Assembly (NCBI GenBank): GCA_002394395.1
Contig: DGTR01000013.1
Coordinates: forward strand, 2,184 to 32,090
Direction of reading: 5' to 3'
DNA: 29,907 nucleotides
DNA from: Bacteroidales bacterium UBA4331
GTDB lineage: Bacteria > Bacteroidota > Bacteroidia > Bacteroidales > Paludibacteraceae
Part shown: positions 7,981 through 17,111 of the stretch, piece after piece
Layout: every line of letters begins with the position of its first letter
Numbering within the stretch: the first letter of the stretch is position 1
Position numbers and translations under genes: made by a program
The notes under the pieces: model-generated
The model's database searches: none
What the model was told of the DNA's origin: nothing
What the model saw: the letters and a program-made list of their open reading frames with translations, nothing else

Positions 7981-9927
7981 ATGAGCAAAGGTAATATTGG
8001 GGTAACAAGTGACAATATATTCCCCGTCATTAAGAAATTTTTGTATTCGGATCATGAGATCTTTTTGCGTGAGTTGATTTCCAATGCGGTAGATGCGACG
8101 CAGAAATTGAAGACGCTGTCGTCGGTCGGCGAAGTGAAAGGCGACCTGGGCGATTTGCGTGTACGCGTGTCTATAGATAAGAATAAGAAGACCTTAACGG
8201 TCTCGGATCACGGAATAGGCATGACCGCAGAGGAGGTGGACAAATACATCAACCAGATTGCGTTCAGCGGCGCAGAGGAGTTTGTCAACAAATACAAAGA
8301 CAAGACCGAAGCCATCATTGGACATTTCGGTCTGGGCTTCTATTCCGCATTCATGGTCAGCAAGAAAGTGGAGATCTTCTCGCTGAGTTATCAAGAGGAC
8401 GCGAAAGCCGTTCACTGGAGCTGCGAGGGTGATCCGGAGTACACGATGGAAGAGACCATCAAAGCCGAGCGCGGAACGGACATCGTCCTGCATATCGACG
8501 ATGAGTTCAGCCAGTATCTGGAGGACGCGACGATAGAGGGCTTGCTGAAGAAATACTGCAAGTTCCTGCCGGTGGAAATTGCTTTTGGCAAGAAGAAAGA
8601 GTGGAAAGACGGCAAAGAGGTAGAACTTGACGAAGAGAACATCATTAATGATGTTAATCCTGCATGGACGCGCAAGCCGAGCGAGTTGAAAGACGAAGAT
8701 TACGACAAGTTCTATCATGAGCTCTATCCGATGCAGTTTGAGGAGCCGCTGTTCCATATTCATCTGAATGTGGATTATCCGTTCAACCTGACGGGAATCC
8801 TGTATTTCCCGAAGATCAAGAGCAATCTGGATGTACATCGCAACAAGATCCAACTGTACTGCAATCAGGTTTATGTGACGGATGAGGTGGAGAACATCGT
8901 GCCGGAGTATCTGACGCTGCTTCACGGCGTGATCGACAGTCCGGATATCCCGCTGAACGTGAGCCGTAGTTACCTGCAGAGCGACAATAATGTCAAGAAG
9001 ATCAGCGGGTACATCACCAAGAAGGTCGCTGACAAACTCATGGAGCTGTATAAGGCTGACAAAGAGGAGTTTGCGAAGAAATGGGACGATATCAAGATGT
9101 TTATCCAGTTCGGTATGCTGACCGACGAGAAGTTCTACGAGAAAGCGAAAGATTTTGCGCTGCTGAAGAACCTCGATGGTAAGTACGCGACACTCGATGA
9201 ATACAAGGCGCAGGTGAAGGACGCGCAGACCGATAAGGACGGCAATCTGGTGCTTCTCTATACCAACGATCCGGATGCTCATTATACGTATATCGAGCGT
9301 GCGAAGGCTAAAGGCTACGATGTGCTGCTGATGGACGGCGAGTTGGATGTGCATTGTATGTCGCAGGCCGAGCAAAAAGCAGAAGATAACAAACTTCGTT
9401 TCGTGCGGATTGATAGCGATACGATTGAGAACTTGATCAAGAAGGAAGATCAGGCGAAGGATACGTATTCCGCCGAGCAAAAAGAAGGACTTAGAAAGGC
9501 CTTTGAGAACTTGCTGCCGAGTGCGGAGGATAAGTTGCGTTATACGGTGACTTGCGAGGCTGCGGCTGCGGATGCGCTGCCAGTCTTCCTGACGCAGAAT
9601 GAGTTCATGCGCCGAATGAAAGAGATGAGCGCGCACCAGCAAGGCATGTCTTTCTATGGCCAGATGCCGGATAGTTACAACCTCGTGGTGAATACGGCAC
9701 ACCCGCTGATTCAGGAGCTTGCGGCAAAAGAGAGTAGCGAGCAAGTGAATGAAGAAGTGGAGAAAGACGGCAAGAAAGAGACGGAAGTCAAGACCGTTTA
9801 TAAGCTGGAAGGTGAAGACGAGAAGATCAAACAGTTGATCGATATCGCGCTTCTGGCTTCCGGTCAACTGAAAGGCGAAGCGCTCGCGAAATTCGTCAAC
9901 AGGAGTGTCGATTTGTTGAACGGTTAA
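7981..9927 (+). CDS. htpG: molecular chaperone HtpG (Hsp90 family)
   Basis: ATP-dependent cytoplasmic chaperone. The N-terminal GHKL ATPase domain is clear: RELISNAVDA (residues 30-39) with the catalytic Glu and Mg-binding Asn, DHGIGM near 77-82 and GHFGLGFYSAF near 115. The middle domain includes LNVSRSYLQ with the conserved Arg, and the C-terminal dimerisation domain ends in NRSVDLLNG. The frame is open from an ATG at 7951, but that ATG lies in the octamer array; MSKGNIGVTSDNIFPVIKKF matches the conserved start of Bacteroidota HtpG, so I use 7981 (648 residues). It lies 110 bases behind susD with no recognisable promoter between. A strong terminator follows. A long minus-strand open frame across it (8194-9867) is a composition shadow. 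Confidence 0.97.
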   Translation: MSKGNIGVTSDNIFPVIKKFLYSDHEIFLRELISNAVDATQKLKTLSSVGEVKGDLGDLRVRVSIDKNKKTLTVSDHGIGMTAEEVDKYINQIAFSGAEEFVNKYKDKTEAIIGHFGLGFYSAFMVSKKVEIFSLSYQEDAKAVHWSCEGDPEYTMEETIKAERGTDIVLHIDDEFSQYLEDATIEGLLKKYCKFLPVEIAFGKKKEWKDGKEVELDEENIINDVNPAWTRKPSELKDEDYDKFYHELYPMQFEEPLFHIHLNVDYPFNLTGILYFPKIKSNLDVHRNKIQLYCNQVYVTDEVENIVPEYLTLLHGVIDSPDIPLNVSRSYLQSDNNVKKISGYITKKVADKLMELYKADKEEFAKKWDDIKMFIQFGMLTDEKFYEKAKDFALLKNLDGKYATLDEYKAQVKDAQTDKDGNLVLLYTNDPDAHYTYIERAKAKGYDVLLMDGELDVHCMSQAEQKAEDNKLRFVRIDSDTIENLIKKEDQAKDTYSAEQKEGLRKAFENLLPSAEDKLRYTVTCEAAAADALPVFLTQNEFMRRMKEMSAHQQGMSFYGQMPDSYNLVVNTAHPLIQELAAKESSEQVNEEVEKDGKKETEVKTVYKLEGEDEKIKQLIDIALLASGQLKGEALAKFVNRSVDLLNG

Positions 9928-9954
9928 AACGTTAAATTGTTAAGCTGTTAGAAA
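9915..9954. repeat. 8-nt-period tandem array across the htpG stop codon
   Basis: Five octamers beginning GTT: GTTGAACG, GTTAAAAC, GTTAAATT, GTTAAGCT, GTTAGAAA. The first two encode the end of HtpG and its TAA. The array runs directly into the terminator stem. Confidence 0.55.
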
Positions 9955-9984
9955 TGGGCTCTCGGAAGAGGGCTCATTTTTTTT
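9953..9984 (+). terminator. intrinsic terminator of htpG
   Basis: AATGGGCTCTC (9953-9963) pairs with GAGGGCTCATT (9968-9978), with two G-T pairs, closing a GGAA (GNRA) tetraloop. A run of eight T's (9977-9984) follows. The bases up to 10089 are AT-rich with no gene. Confidence 0.85.
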
Positions 9985-10089
9985 AATATAATATGTACAT
10001 AAATATAAAATTTATGCCAAAAATTATGTACTATTTTTAAGATTTTAACAAAAATAATAAAAAATGAGCACTTTCTATTAAAATTTGCT

Positions 10090-10121
10090 ATTGCGTATGT
10101 CGGAATAAAACAGTAATTTTG
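10090..10121 (+). promoter_or_regulatory. Bacteroidota promoter for the four-gene TonB receptor operon
   Basis: ATTG (10090-10093), 20-base spacer, TAATTTTG (10114-10121). Predicted start near 10128, about 26 bases before the ATG at 10154. No iron- or cobalamin-type regulatory structure is visible in so short a leader. Confidence 0.75.
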
Positions 10122-10153
10122 CACCCGATTTTGAAAGTAAGGTACAAATCATA

Positions 10154-12952
10154 ATGAATAAAAACAAAATTTCTCTATTTTTTCTTATGTTCATGTGCAC
10201 TTTGTGCGCATGGGCTCAGACGTCGGGTGGGGTGCACATGACCGAGGTTTCCGGCGTCGTTACAGATTTTCAGACCCGTGAGCCGTTGATCGGCGTAACG
10301 GTGTGCGATAAGAACGATCCGTCGAAAGGTACCGTAACCGATTTTGACGGACATTATACTATTTTGGTAGATACCCGCAAGCCGACGATGTTGAGTTTCT
10401 CGTATGTGGGCTATGACACAGAGACGAGGTCGGTTAATTCTCTGACGAAAGTGCTGAATGTGCCGTTGCTGACGCATAATGAGATCCTCGACGACGTCGT
10501 TGTGACGGCAGGGCGTTTTGAACAGAGGTCAACGGATGTGACGGTTTCGATGGAGGTGTTGAAGCCTCAGGCGCTTCGTAGTCAGGCTCCGACGGATCTG
10601 TCGGCGACTTTACAGACGCTGCCGGGTGTGGAGATTATCGACAAACAGCCTTCTATCCGTGGCGGTGGAGGATGGACGTATAGCGTCGGAAGCCGTTGCC
10701 AGGTGTTGATGGACGGTATGTCGATTCTGAATCCGAAGACCGGTGAGATCAACTGGAATAACGTGCCGCTGGAGAACGTCGGCCAGGTGGAGGTGATCAA
10801 AGGTGCTTCGTCGGTGTTGTACGGTTCTTCAGCGCTGAACGGTGTGATCAATGTGCGTACACAACGTCCGGGATTGAAGCCGGAGACGAAGATCAGCGGT
10901 TATGTTGGTATATATGATAATTATAAGGATTACGCGTACACGGGCGCGCGTTTGCCGTTATACTACGGTGCTGAGGCTTCGCACTCCAGACGAGTAGGTA
11001 ATTTCGATGTCTCGGGCGCTATCAGCGGCTTTAAGGACGAGGGATTCCGCAAGCAGAGTTTTAACGACCGTGTGCGTTTGGGTGGTAACCTGACGTACCA
11101 TCAGCCGATGGAGGCAGGCAAATATATGACGATGGGAGCAAATATGAATTACGTTGCTAACCAATACGGCGATTTCTTCATCTGGCGCAGCCCGAAGGAT
11201 CCTATTCATCCTTCGCCGCTGACCAACATGGGCCGTAAGGAGCATAACTTCAATATCGATCCGTTCTGGAACTACGACAACGCCGACAAAGGTATCTCGC
11301 ATAAGCTCCGCGCACGTTTCTATCTGACGTCTGACAACCTGACCACTCCTTCTGCGACGATGAGTACGGAGGAGTTGGCGAAATGGGCTGTGCAGAGTTT
11401 TGATATGAATAAAATCGGTGGCATGGTAGATTTGATCGGAAACGGAAAGAGTTTTATGGATGCTTTTGTGAGTACATATGGCAATGAACTTCTTCCGATA
11501 TTAAATGACCTTAAAAAGAATCCGTTAGATTATCTGGATCTCATTACTCATGGTATTGATTTTGTCCAGAAAGGTTTAGGCTATACCGGTACAGTCGCGG
11601 AGATGCAGGACGCAGTAGCTTATGCCATGAATCTGTTAACGAACAGCGAACCGACGCGTCCGGAGTTGACCTACAACGGCTATATTGACTATCAGTTTGC
11701 CAAACAATGGAACTCGGGTGTTCGTTTGACGACCGGCGTGAATTGGAACCATATCACGAATACGGCGAATATCACGGGAACGCACCACACGGATAATGTA
11801 GCGGCATATTTGCAGTACGACCACCGTATTGCGGACAAACTGTCTCTGAGTGCGGGAATGCGTCTGGAATATTACCGGATGGACGACCATTACAAAGAGG
11901 CGAATATCCAGATCGGCAAGTGGCTCTGCCCGGTACGTCCGGTGTTCCGCGCCGGTTTGAACTGGGAGATTTACAAGGCGGGATTCCTCCGCGCGAGCTT
12001 CGGTCAGGGCTATCGAAACCCGTCTATCACGGAGAAATTCGCCCGCAAAGATATTGGTGGCGTAGGTGTTTACCCGAATCACGATATCAAGCCGGAGTCG
12101 GGCTTCAATGCGGAGATCGGTTACAAGCAGCTGTATAAATTCGGTCCGATTACCGGTTCTCTGGATGTAGCTGCGTTCTATACCGAGTACAGAAACATGA
12201 TCGAGTATCAGTTCGGTCTGTTCCGCAACTCGGATTTCACGATGATCAACTCGATGGATGATGTGCTTAGTGAAGCGGAGAAGATGATCGACGATATCAA
12301 GACGACCAAATCGCTGAGCAACGCGGGTATCGGTATCGGTGCGCAGTTTGTGAACGTCAACCATGCGCGTATCTATGGTGCAGAGGTTAGTACGGCAGGA
12401 AAGGTAGATATCCAAAAAGAGATGGGTCTGCGTTACTCGATCGGTTATACCTTCACGGAGCCGGAGGATATGGATAACGCGAAGCGTATAGAGGAGGAGA
12501 AGACCTATACCGATCCGTTGCAGATGAAGAACAAGTCCAATGCCTCCAAGTATCTGAAATACCGCAACAAACACTCCTTCAAGACCACGATCGATTATAA
12601 CTACAAGTGGTTGTCGCTGGGTATCAATATGATGTACCGCAGTAAGATGCTGGCGGTGGATTATATCATGGTGGACGAGCGGGCAGAGGATCCGGAGGAT
12701 AGCAACCGTCAGTTGATGGAGTACGCCCGTAAGTTCATCTTCGGTTATGAGGATGGCGTGTCGCTGCACGACTACTGGATGGAGCATAACAAAGGTGTCT
12801 TCACGATGGATCTGCGCGCTTCGGTGCGTTTCAAAGAGCACGTGGAGGTTCAGTTCCTAATCAATAACCTGCTGAATACGGAGTACAGCTACCGTCCGAT
12901 GGCTTTGGCAGCTCCGCGTACGTTCGTGTGCAGAATGAATATTACGCTGTAA
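10154..12952 (+). CDS. TonB-dependent receptor with carboxypeptidase-regulatory-like N-terminal domain
   Basis: Outer-membrane active transporter, 932 residues. The signal peptide ends ...LCAWAQ (cleavage about residue 21). Residues 30-115 form a CarboxypepD_reg-like domain (VSGVVTDFQTREPLIGVTV, GTVTDFDGHYTI, LSFSYVGYDT). A TonB-box-like DDVVVTAG follows, then the plug (LQTLPGVEII, QVLMDGMSI, VGQVEVIKGASSVLYGSSAL, NGVINVRT) and the beta-barrel. It lacks the SusC LKDA signature and has no SusD partner, so it resembles the siderophore/heme/cobalamin-type receptors rather than the glycan type; the ligand is unknown. It is the first gene of an operon with three secreted proteins. The next gene starts 47 bases downstream. 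Confidence 0.93.
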   Translation: MNKNKISLFFLMFMCTLCAWAQTSGGVHMTEVSGVVTDFQTREPLIGVTVCDKNDPSKGTVTDFDGHYTILVDTRKPTMLSFSYVGYDTETRSVNSLTKVLNVPLLTHNEILDDVVVTAGRFEQRSTDVTVSMEVLKPQALRSQAPTDLSATLQTLPGVEIIDKQPSIRGGGGWTYSVGSRCQVLMDGMSILNPKTGEINWNNVPLENVGQVEVIKGASSVLYGSSALNGVINVRTQRPGLKPETKISGYVGIYDNYKDYAYTGARLPLYYGAEASHSRRVGNFDVSGAISGFKDEGFRKQSFNDRVRLGGNLTYHQPMEAGKYMTMGANMNYVANQYGDFFIWRSPKDPIHPSPLTNMGRKEHNFNIDPFWNYDNADKGISHKLRARFYLTSDNLTTPSATMSTEELAKWAVQSFDMNKIGGMVDLIGNGKSFMDAFVSTYGNELLPILNDLKKNPLDYLDLITHGIDFVQKGLGYTGTVAEMQDAVAYAMNLLTNSEPTRPELTYNGYIDYQFAKQWNSGVRLTTGVNWNHITNTANITGTHHTDNVAAYLQYDHRIADKLSLSAGMRLEYYRMDDHYKEANIQIGKWLCPVRPVFRAGLNWEIYKAGFLRASFGQGYRNPSITEKFARKDIGGVGVYPNHDIKPESGFNAEIGYKQLYKFGPITGSLDVAAFYTEYRNMIEYQFGLFRNSDFTMINSMDDVLSEAEKMIDDIKTTKSLSNAGIGIGAQFVNVNHARIYGAEVSTAGKVDIQKEMGLRYSIGYTFTEPEDMDNAKRIEEEKTYTDPLQMKNKSNASKYLKYRNKHSFKTTIDYNYKWLSLGINMMYRSKMLAVDYIMVDERAEDPEDSNRQLMEYARKFIFGYEDGVSLHDYWMEHNKGVFTMDLRASVRFKEHVEVQFLINNLLNTEYSYRPMALAAPRTFVCRMNITL

Positions 12953-12963
12953 GACAAAAGTAG

Positions 12964-12996
12964 AAAGACCGCGGCAGAGCCGCTCAAAGATAAAAG
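12964..12996. repeat. GC hairpin within a dispersed AAAGACCGC...GCTCAAAGA module
   Basis: GCGGC-AGA-GCCGC (12971-12983) is a perfect hairpin in the 47-base gap between receptor and first calycin-like gene. It has no T run, so it is not a terminator. Its flanks AAAGACCGC and GCTCAAAGATAAAAG also occur on the minus strand in the tandem repeat at 28949-28992. Confidence 0.5.
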
Positions 12997-12999
12997 CTT

Positions 13000-15543
13000 A
13001 TGAAAAAGATTTTTACTACAGTTATAATGGCCTGTGTGCTGGCTGTCTCAGCGATGGCGGTGACGGTTGATGACGCATCGGGTGTGTATCAAGGAAACCT
13101 GAATATCGGCGGCACTCCGTATCCAAACAAGGAGATTTATATCCTGCCGGGCGTGACAGCAAACACGATCACATTAGTACTGCCGAATTTTAAGTTCGGC
13201 GCGGCTTCGTTGTGTGACATCGTGCTGGTGAATATCCCGATGAACGAAAGTGGTCAGTTGACACTGGATAATCGTCCTCTGTATATTAAAGCGATCCACG
13301 AGCGTGCAGAGGTGTCGATGTTGAATGGTTTTGTAGATGGCCCGACAACGTATAACTCTGTTGTCGATGGAAACTCAGCGCAAGTGCTGCTTTCTATCGC
13401 AGCGCCGTCGCTTCCGGAGCCAATTTTTGTGCTCTTTGATGGAAGCAAGGTGAAGGACAAAAACTACGCGGTCAATAATGGCGGTTTTGAGGGTTCTTGG
13501 AGTGGTAACGAGGTGGACGGGTGGCACTCGTTCCCTACGGCTACGGGCGATTATGCAACCTTTGTAATCGGCAATACCGATCAGTTCCAAAGCTCTACAG
13601 AAAAGCGTCCCGGCTCTACGGGAAGCCAGAGTGCGCGTCTTCAATCGAATCTCGTAGTAGGAGAAAAAGCGAATGGTAACTGTACGAACGGCCGAATCAA
13701 TGCCGGATCTACCACTGCTGATTCGCCATCTAATAACTATAACTTTTCCGATCCTTCCAGTAATGGCTTTAATACGAAGTTTGTTGGACAGCCGGATTCG
13801 TTGGTGTTCTGGGCAAAATATATTCCTGCGGACAATAACCCTTCCAATTCGGTCAATAAGGCGCGTGCACACGTAGCGATCACGAAAAATGCCCGCTATC
13901 AAGATCCGGAGACCGGCAACTCGGCTTCGGTAAAGATTGCCGACGCAGCAATCAACTATTCTGCGACACCGACCATGGGATGGCAGCGTCTTTCTACGCC
14001 ATTCACCTATACTTCGCTTGATCCTTCGCAGGCTGCTTATATTCTGATTACCTTTACTACGAATATGACTCCGGGAGGCGGAACAACCTATTCGACCGGA
14101 AGCATTTTCAATAAGAAATATTACTACGATAATATCTATCTGGATGACGTGGAGATTATCTATAACCACGAGTTGCAGACGCTCAAGATGGGTAATAATA
14201 CCATCTCGTTCACGAATGGTCATGCCAATACAACTGCAGAGTTCAGCGATAGCGACTATACCTTTACGGCTACGACGAACGGCAAGGCGGCGAAGTCTTT
14301 CATTGGTTTTGATGCGGAGCATAATCAGGTGCATGTGTACGTGGTGGCAGACAGTTATTCGCAAGCAAAAGCATACTCCGTTTATACACTTCAGATGGCA
14401 ACACCCGTTCCGCCGGTTGTGGATACCGAATATGCGTATTCGGCTACGACTTGCGACAATGAGCCCTATTCAGATAACCTCTTTACGAACTTGAGCGAGG
14501 CGGGAACATATACTACTCGAATCCCGAACTCGAAAGGCGGCGACTCGATTATCACGCTGACGCTGAGTGTGCTGCCAACCTATACTATCCCTGCTGAAGC
14601 AACGATCAATATGGGCGAGAGCTATACTTGGCAAGGCACAGAGTATAAGGACCTGCTGCCGGGCGAGTATAACTATTCGGTGACGAAAAAGACGATTGCT
14701 GGTTGTGACTCTGTCCTCATGCTTACGCTGAAGGTAAAGTCGATCTCATATTTCTTTGCGGAATCGCAGAATGCATGTCAAAACGAGGAGCTCGTGTGGC
14801 ACGGCAAGACCTTGCCGACTGCGCAAACGGGCACGTTTATGGTGTATGATTCGTTAAGTTCGGTATATGGCAAAGATTCAGTTTTTCAGCTTACCTACTC
14901 AGTGTTTCCAACCTACCGCTTTGAGCAGACCAAGTACGTCAATAATGCGGATCTCGTATGGCGCGGCCAGATCATAAAAGACCTCCCGCAGGCTATGGAA
15001 CCTTATTACTATTATGATAACTTGCATACCATCCATGGTTGCGACTCGGTGTTTGTGTTGAAACTTTTTGTGTCCGACATTCCGGTGACTTATGGCGAAT
15101 ATGAGGCTTTTGTCTGCGATGGTGAGAAAGTGAAATTCGAGGGTGTGAAATACAGCGAGGCTTTTGATGGCGAGGTGCGTGTGTCGAAACCGAATATCTA
15201 CGGCGGCGACTCGATTGTACATCTGACGGTAACGGTGCTGCCGACTTATATCGTTGATGAGTATCTGACGATGACGGTTGGGGAAGAGCAGTCCTGGAAA
15301 GGATACAAACTCGGTACGATGCCTGTGGGACAGTACGAATTGGAGGCGACGTATTATACCATCAATGACTGTGACTCTACGGTAGTTCTGCATTTGACTA
15401 TCCAACCGGAGCAGATAGGGACCGGCATTACTAACCTCCCTAAATCAGAGCGTAAGGTGCAGAAAGTCTTATACAATGGAAATCTTTATATCATCCGTGA
15501 GGATGACCAAATATATGATATTTTAGGTAAAAAAATTAAATAA
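13000..15543 (+). CDS. secreted calycin-like/PCMD-like protein with six C-terminal GGDSI/GCDS repeats
   Basis: An 847-residue exported protein of unknown function. Signal peptide residues 1-20 (MKKIFTTVIMACVLAVSAMA). Residues about 22-150 look like the Calycin_like beta-barrel family of Bacteroidales (GVYQGNLNIGG, LVLPNFKFG, CDIVLVNIPM). Residues about 158-395 resemble the PCMD putative carbohydrate-metabolism/binding domain (NGGFEGSW, GQPDSLVFWAKYIPAD, MGWQRLSTPF). From about 475 to 820 are six repeats of about 55 residues alternating two types, ending KGGDSI-, AGCDS-, YGKDS-, HGCDS-, YGGDSI- and NDCDS- plus a hydrophobic strand. The last 26 residues match the ends of the next two proteins. 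Domain assignments were made by eye. The calycin and PCMD parts are paralogous to the following gene. Binding of a ligand for the upstream receptor is inference. Confidence 0.85.
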   Translation: MKKIFTTVIMACVLAVSAMAVTVDDASGVYQGNLNIGGTPYPNKEIYILPGVTANTITLVLPNFKFGAASLCDIVLVNIPMNESGQLTLDNRPLYIKAIHERAEVSMLNGFVDGPTTYNSVVDGNSAQVLLSIAAPSLPEPIFVLFDGSKVKDKNYAVNNGGFEGSWSGNEVDGWHSFPTATGDYATFVIGNTDQFQSSTEKRPGSTGSQSARLQSNLVVGEKANGNCTNGRINAGSTTADSPSNNYNFSDPSSNGFNTKFVGQPDSLVFWAKYIPADNNPSNSVNKARAHVAITKNARYQDPETGNSASVKIADAAINYSATPTMGWQRLSTPFTYTSLDPSQAAYILITFTTNMTPGGGTTYSTGSIFNKKYYYDNIYLDDVEIIYNHELQTLKMGNNTISFTNGHANTTAEFSDSDYTFTATTNGKAAKSFIGFDAEHNQVHVYVVADSYSQAKAYSVYTLQMATPVPPVVDTEYAYSATTCDNEPYSDNLFTNLSEAGTYTTRIPNSKGGDSIITLTLSVLPTYTIPAEATINMGESYTWQGTEYKDLLPGEYNYSVTKKTIAGCDSVLMLTLKVKSISYFFAESQNACQNEELVWHGKTLPTAQTGTFMVYDSLSSVYGKDSVFQLTYSVFPTYRFEQTKYVNNADLVWRGQIIKDLPQAMEPYYYYDNLHTIHGCDSVFVLKLFVSDIPVTYGEYEAFVCDGEKVKFEGVKYSEAFDGEVRVSKPNIYGGDSIVHLTVTVLPTYIVDEYLTMTVGEEQSWKGYKLGTMPVGQYELEATYYTINDCDSTVVLHLTIQPEQIGTGITNLPKSERKVQKVLYNGNLYIIREDDQIYDILGKKIK

Positions 15544-15555
15544 ATTATTAAAACA

Positions 15556-17100
15556 ATGAGAAAAATCTTTACAACTCTTTTTGCCGGGCTGATGATCTCG
15601 GCACAAGTGATGGCCGTTTCCGTGCAGGATGTCTGCGGCCAGTTTGACGGCGACTTGAATATCGGAGGTACGCCTTATCCGAATAAGTCCGTATATCTGC
15701 TGCCTGGAGTAGTAGAAAACTCTGTTACTTTTGTGTTGCCGGACTTTAAGTACGGCTCCGGTGAGTTAGGTGACATTGTTCTGCCGAATATCCCGATGGA
15801 TGCGAATGGTCAGCTGACTTTGGAGAACTCCAAACTGTATATCAAGAGGCTTAAACTCTATGCAACCATCACGATTCTTAACGGTCTTAAAGATGAGGGA
15901 GTGACTTATAACTCTATCGTGACGAAGGACAATGCGATGGTGTTGCTCTCTATCGAAGCTGATCTTCCCGAACCGATCTTCGTGCTCTTTGCAGGAAAAG
16001 CAACGACTAACAACTACGCGCTACCGAACGGCGGTTTTGAGGGCGATTGGATTAATAATGAGCCTGCTGGATGGCACTCTTTCGTTTCGGCTACAGGAGA
16101 TTTGGCAAATATGATACAGGGCAATACTTATCAGTTTGTACCGTCAGCAGATGTTCGTTCAGGGGCTGCAGGCTTGCAGAGTGTGTTAGTGTCATCCGAT
16201 ATGATAGCAGGCGCGAAGGCTAACGGTAACTGTACGAACGGTCAGATCAACGCAGGATCTATGACACCAGATGCTCCGGCGGATAACTACAACTTCTCTG
16301 ATCCGGCTAATACTGGTTTCAACACGCCGTTCCAAGGCCGTCCGGACTCGATTGTCTTCTGGGCTAAATATGTGCCGGCAGATAAGAACCCGGCTAACGA
16401 AGTAAATAAAGCTCGTATGAGCACTATCATTACTACCAATGCTCGTTATCAGGATCCGGAGGCGGTGGTGAACGACGATGTGAAGATTGCTACGGCATCT
16501 ATTAACTATGCTGCTACCGCTTCTATGGGATGGCAGCGTATCGCTGTGCCGTTTAATTACGTTACCGAGAATTCCGCTAAAGAGCCGGCATTTATCCTCA
16601 CCACTTTCACAACGAACATGGTTCCCGGTGGCGGTTCCTCATATACTACAGGTGGCCTCTTTGGTAAAGCGGTAGTGGATTCCGTTTATCTGGATGACGT
16701 AGAGTTGATTTACAACAAGCGTATCTCGCTGCTCTCTCGCAATGATAGCCCCCTGGCTTGGGATGGCGAGAAATTTGCAGTAGAGGCTGCTTATTGCGAC
16801 TCTTGTGACACTTATTCGGCGATGACGACCGGTGTTTCGACAGAGTATTTTGTCGCTTTTGACGGTGTACATAAATGTGTGTACGTCTATGCGATCGCTG
16901 ATGATTATGCGCAATCCGGAGAGTTCACGCTTTATCGTGTTGAATACTCGGATAGTGATACTGAGGGCACTATTGACCCGCAGGGCATCGAAGAAACTAA
17001 TACTCACGAAGCGCGCTTCGAGAAGGTGCTGATCAATGGTCAACTGATCATTCGCAGCAACGACGCATGGTACAATGTGTTCGGCGCACGCGTTAAATAA
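15556..17100 (+). CDS. secreted calycin-like/PCMD-like protein, paralogue of the preceding gene without repeats
   Basis: A 514-residue exported protein starting 12 bases after the previous stop. Signal peptide MRKIFTTLFAGLMISAQVMA. Residues about 21-145 align to the calycin-like domain of its neighbour (DLNIGGTPYPNK shares LNIGGTPYPNK; LPEPIFVLF is identical) and about 155-395 to its PCMD-like domain (KANGNCTNG, NYNFSDP, VFWAKY, ARYQDPE in both). By eye more than half of the positions match; I have not computed it. The six repeats are missing: after a short 80-residue region the chain goes straight to the shared C-terminal motif EKVLINGQLIIR. It looks like a tandem duplication followed by loss or gain of the repeat region. 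Function unknown; probably the same ligand class as its neighbour. Confidence 0.85.
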   Translation: MRKIFTTLFAGLMISAQVMAVSVQDVCGQFDGDLNIGGTPYPNKSVYLLPGVVENSVTFVLPDFKYGSGELGDIVLPNIPMDANGQLTLENSKLYIKRLKLYATITILNGLKDEGVTYNSIVTKDNAMVLLSIEADLPEPIFVLFAGKATTNNYALPNGGFEGDWINNEPAGWHSFVSATGDLANMIQGNTYQFVPSADVRSGAAGLQSVLVSSDMIAGAKANGNCTNGQINAGSMTPDAPADNYNFSDPANTGFNTPFQGRPDSIVFWAKYVPADKNPANEVNKARMSTIITTNARYQDPEAVVNDDVKIATASINYAATASMGWQRIAVPFNYVTENSAKEPAFILTTFTTNMVPGGGSSYTTGGLFGKAVVDSVYLDDVELIYNKRISLLSRNDSPLAWDGEKFAVEAAYCDSCDTYSAMTTGVSTEYFVAFDGVHKCVYVYAIADDYAQSGEFTLYRVEYSDSDTEGTIDPQGIEETNTHEARFEKVLINGQLIIRSNDAWYNVFGARVK

Positions 17101-17111
17101 ATATTAATCGT

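Noticed and set aside
8194..9867. 557-codon open frame on the minus strand opposite htpG
   Set aside because: It lies entirely within a certain gene, has no family resemblance and no promoter; its composition is that expected from the complement of htpG codons.
11636..12841. 401-codon minus-strand frame opposite the TonB receptor
   Set aside because: Shadow of a clear gene; His/Arg/Ile-rich with no recognisable domain.
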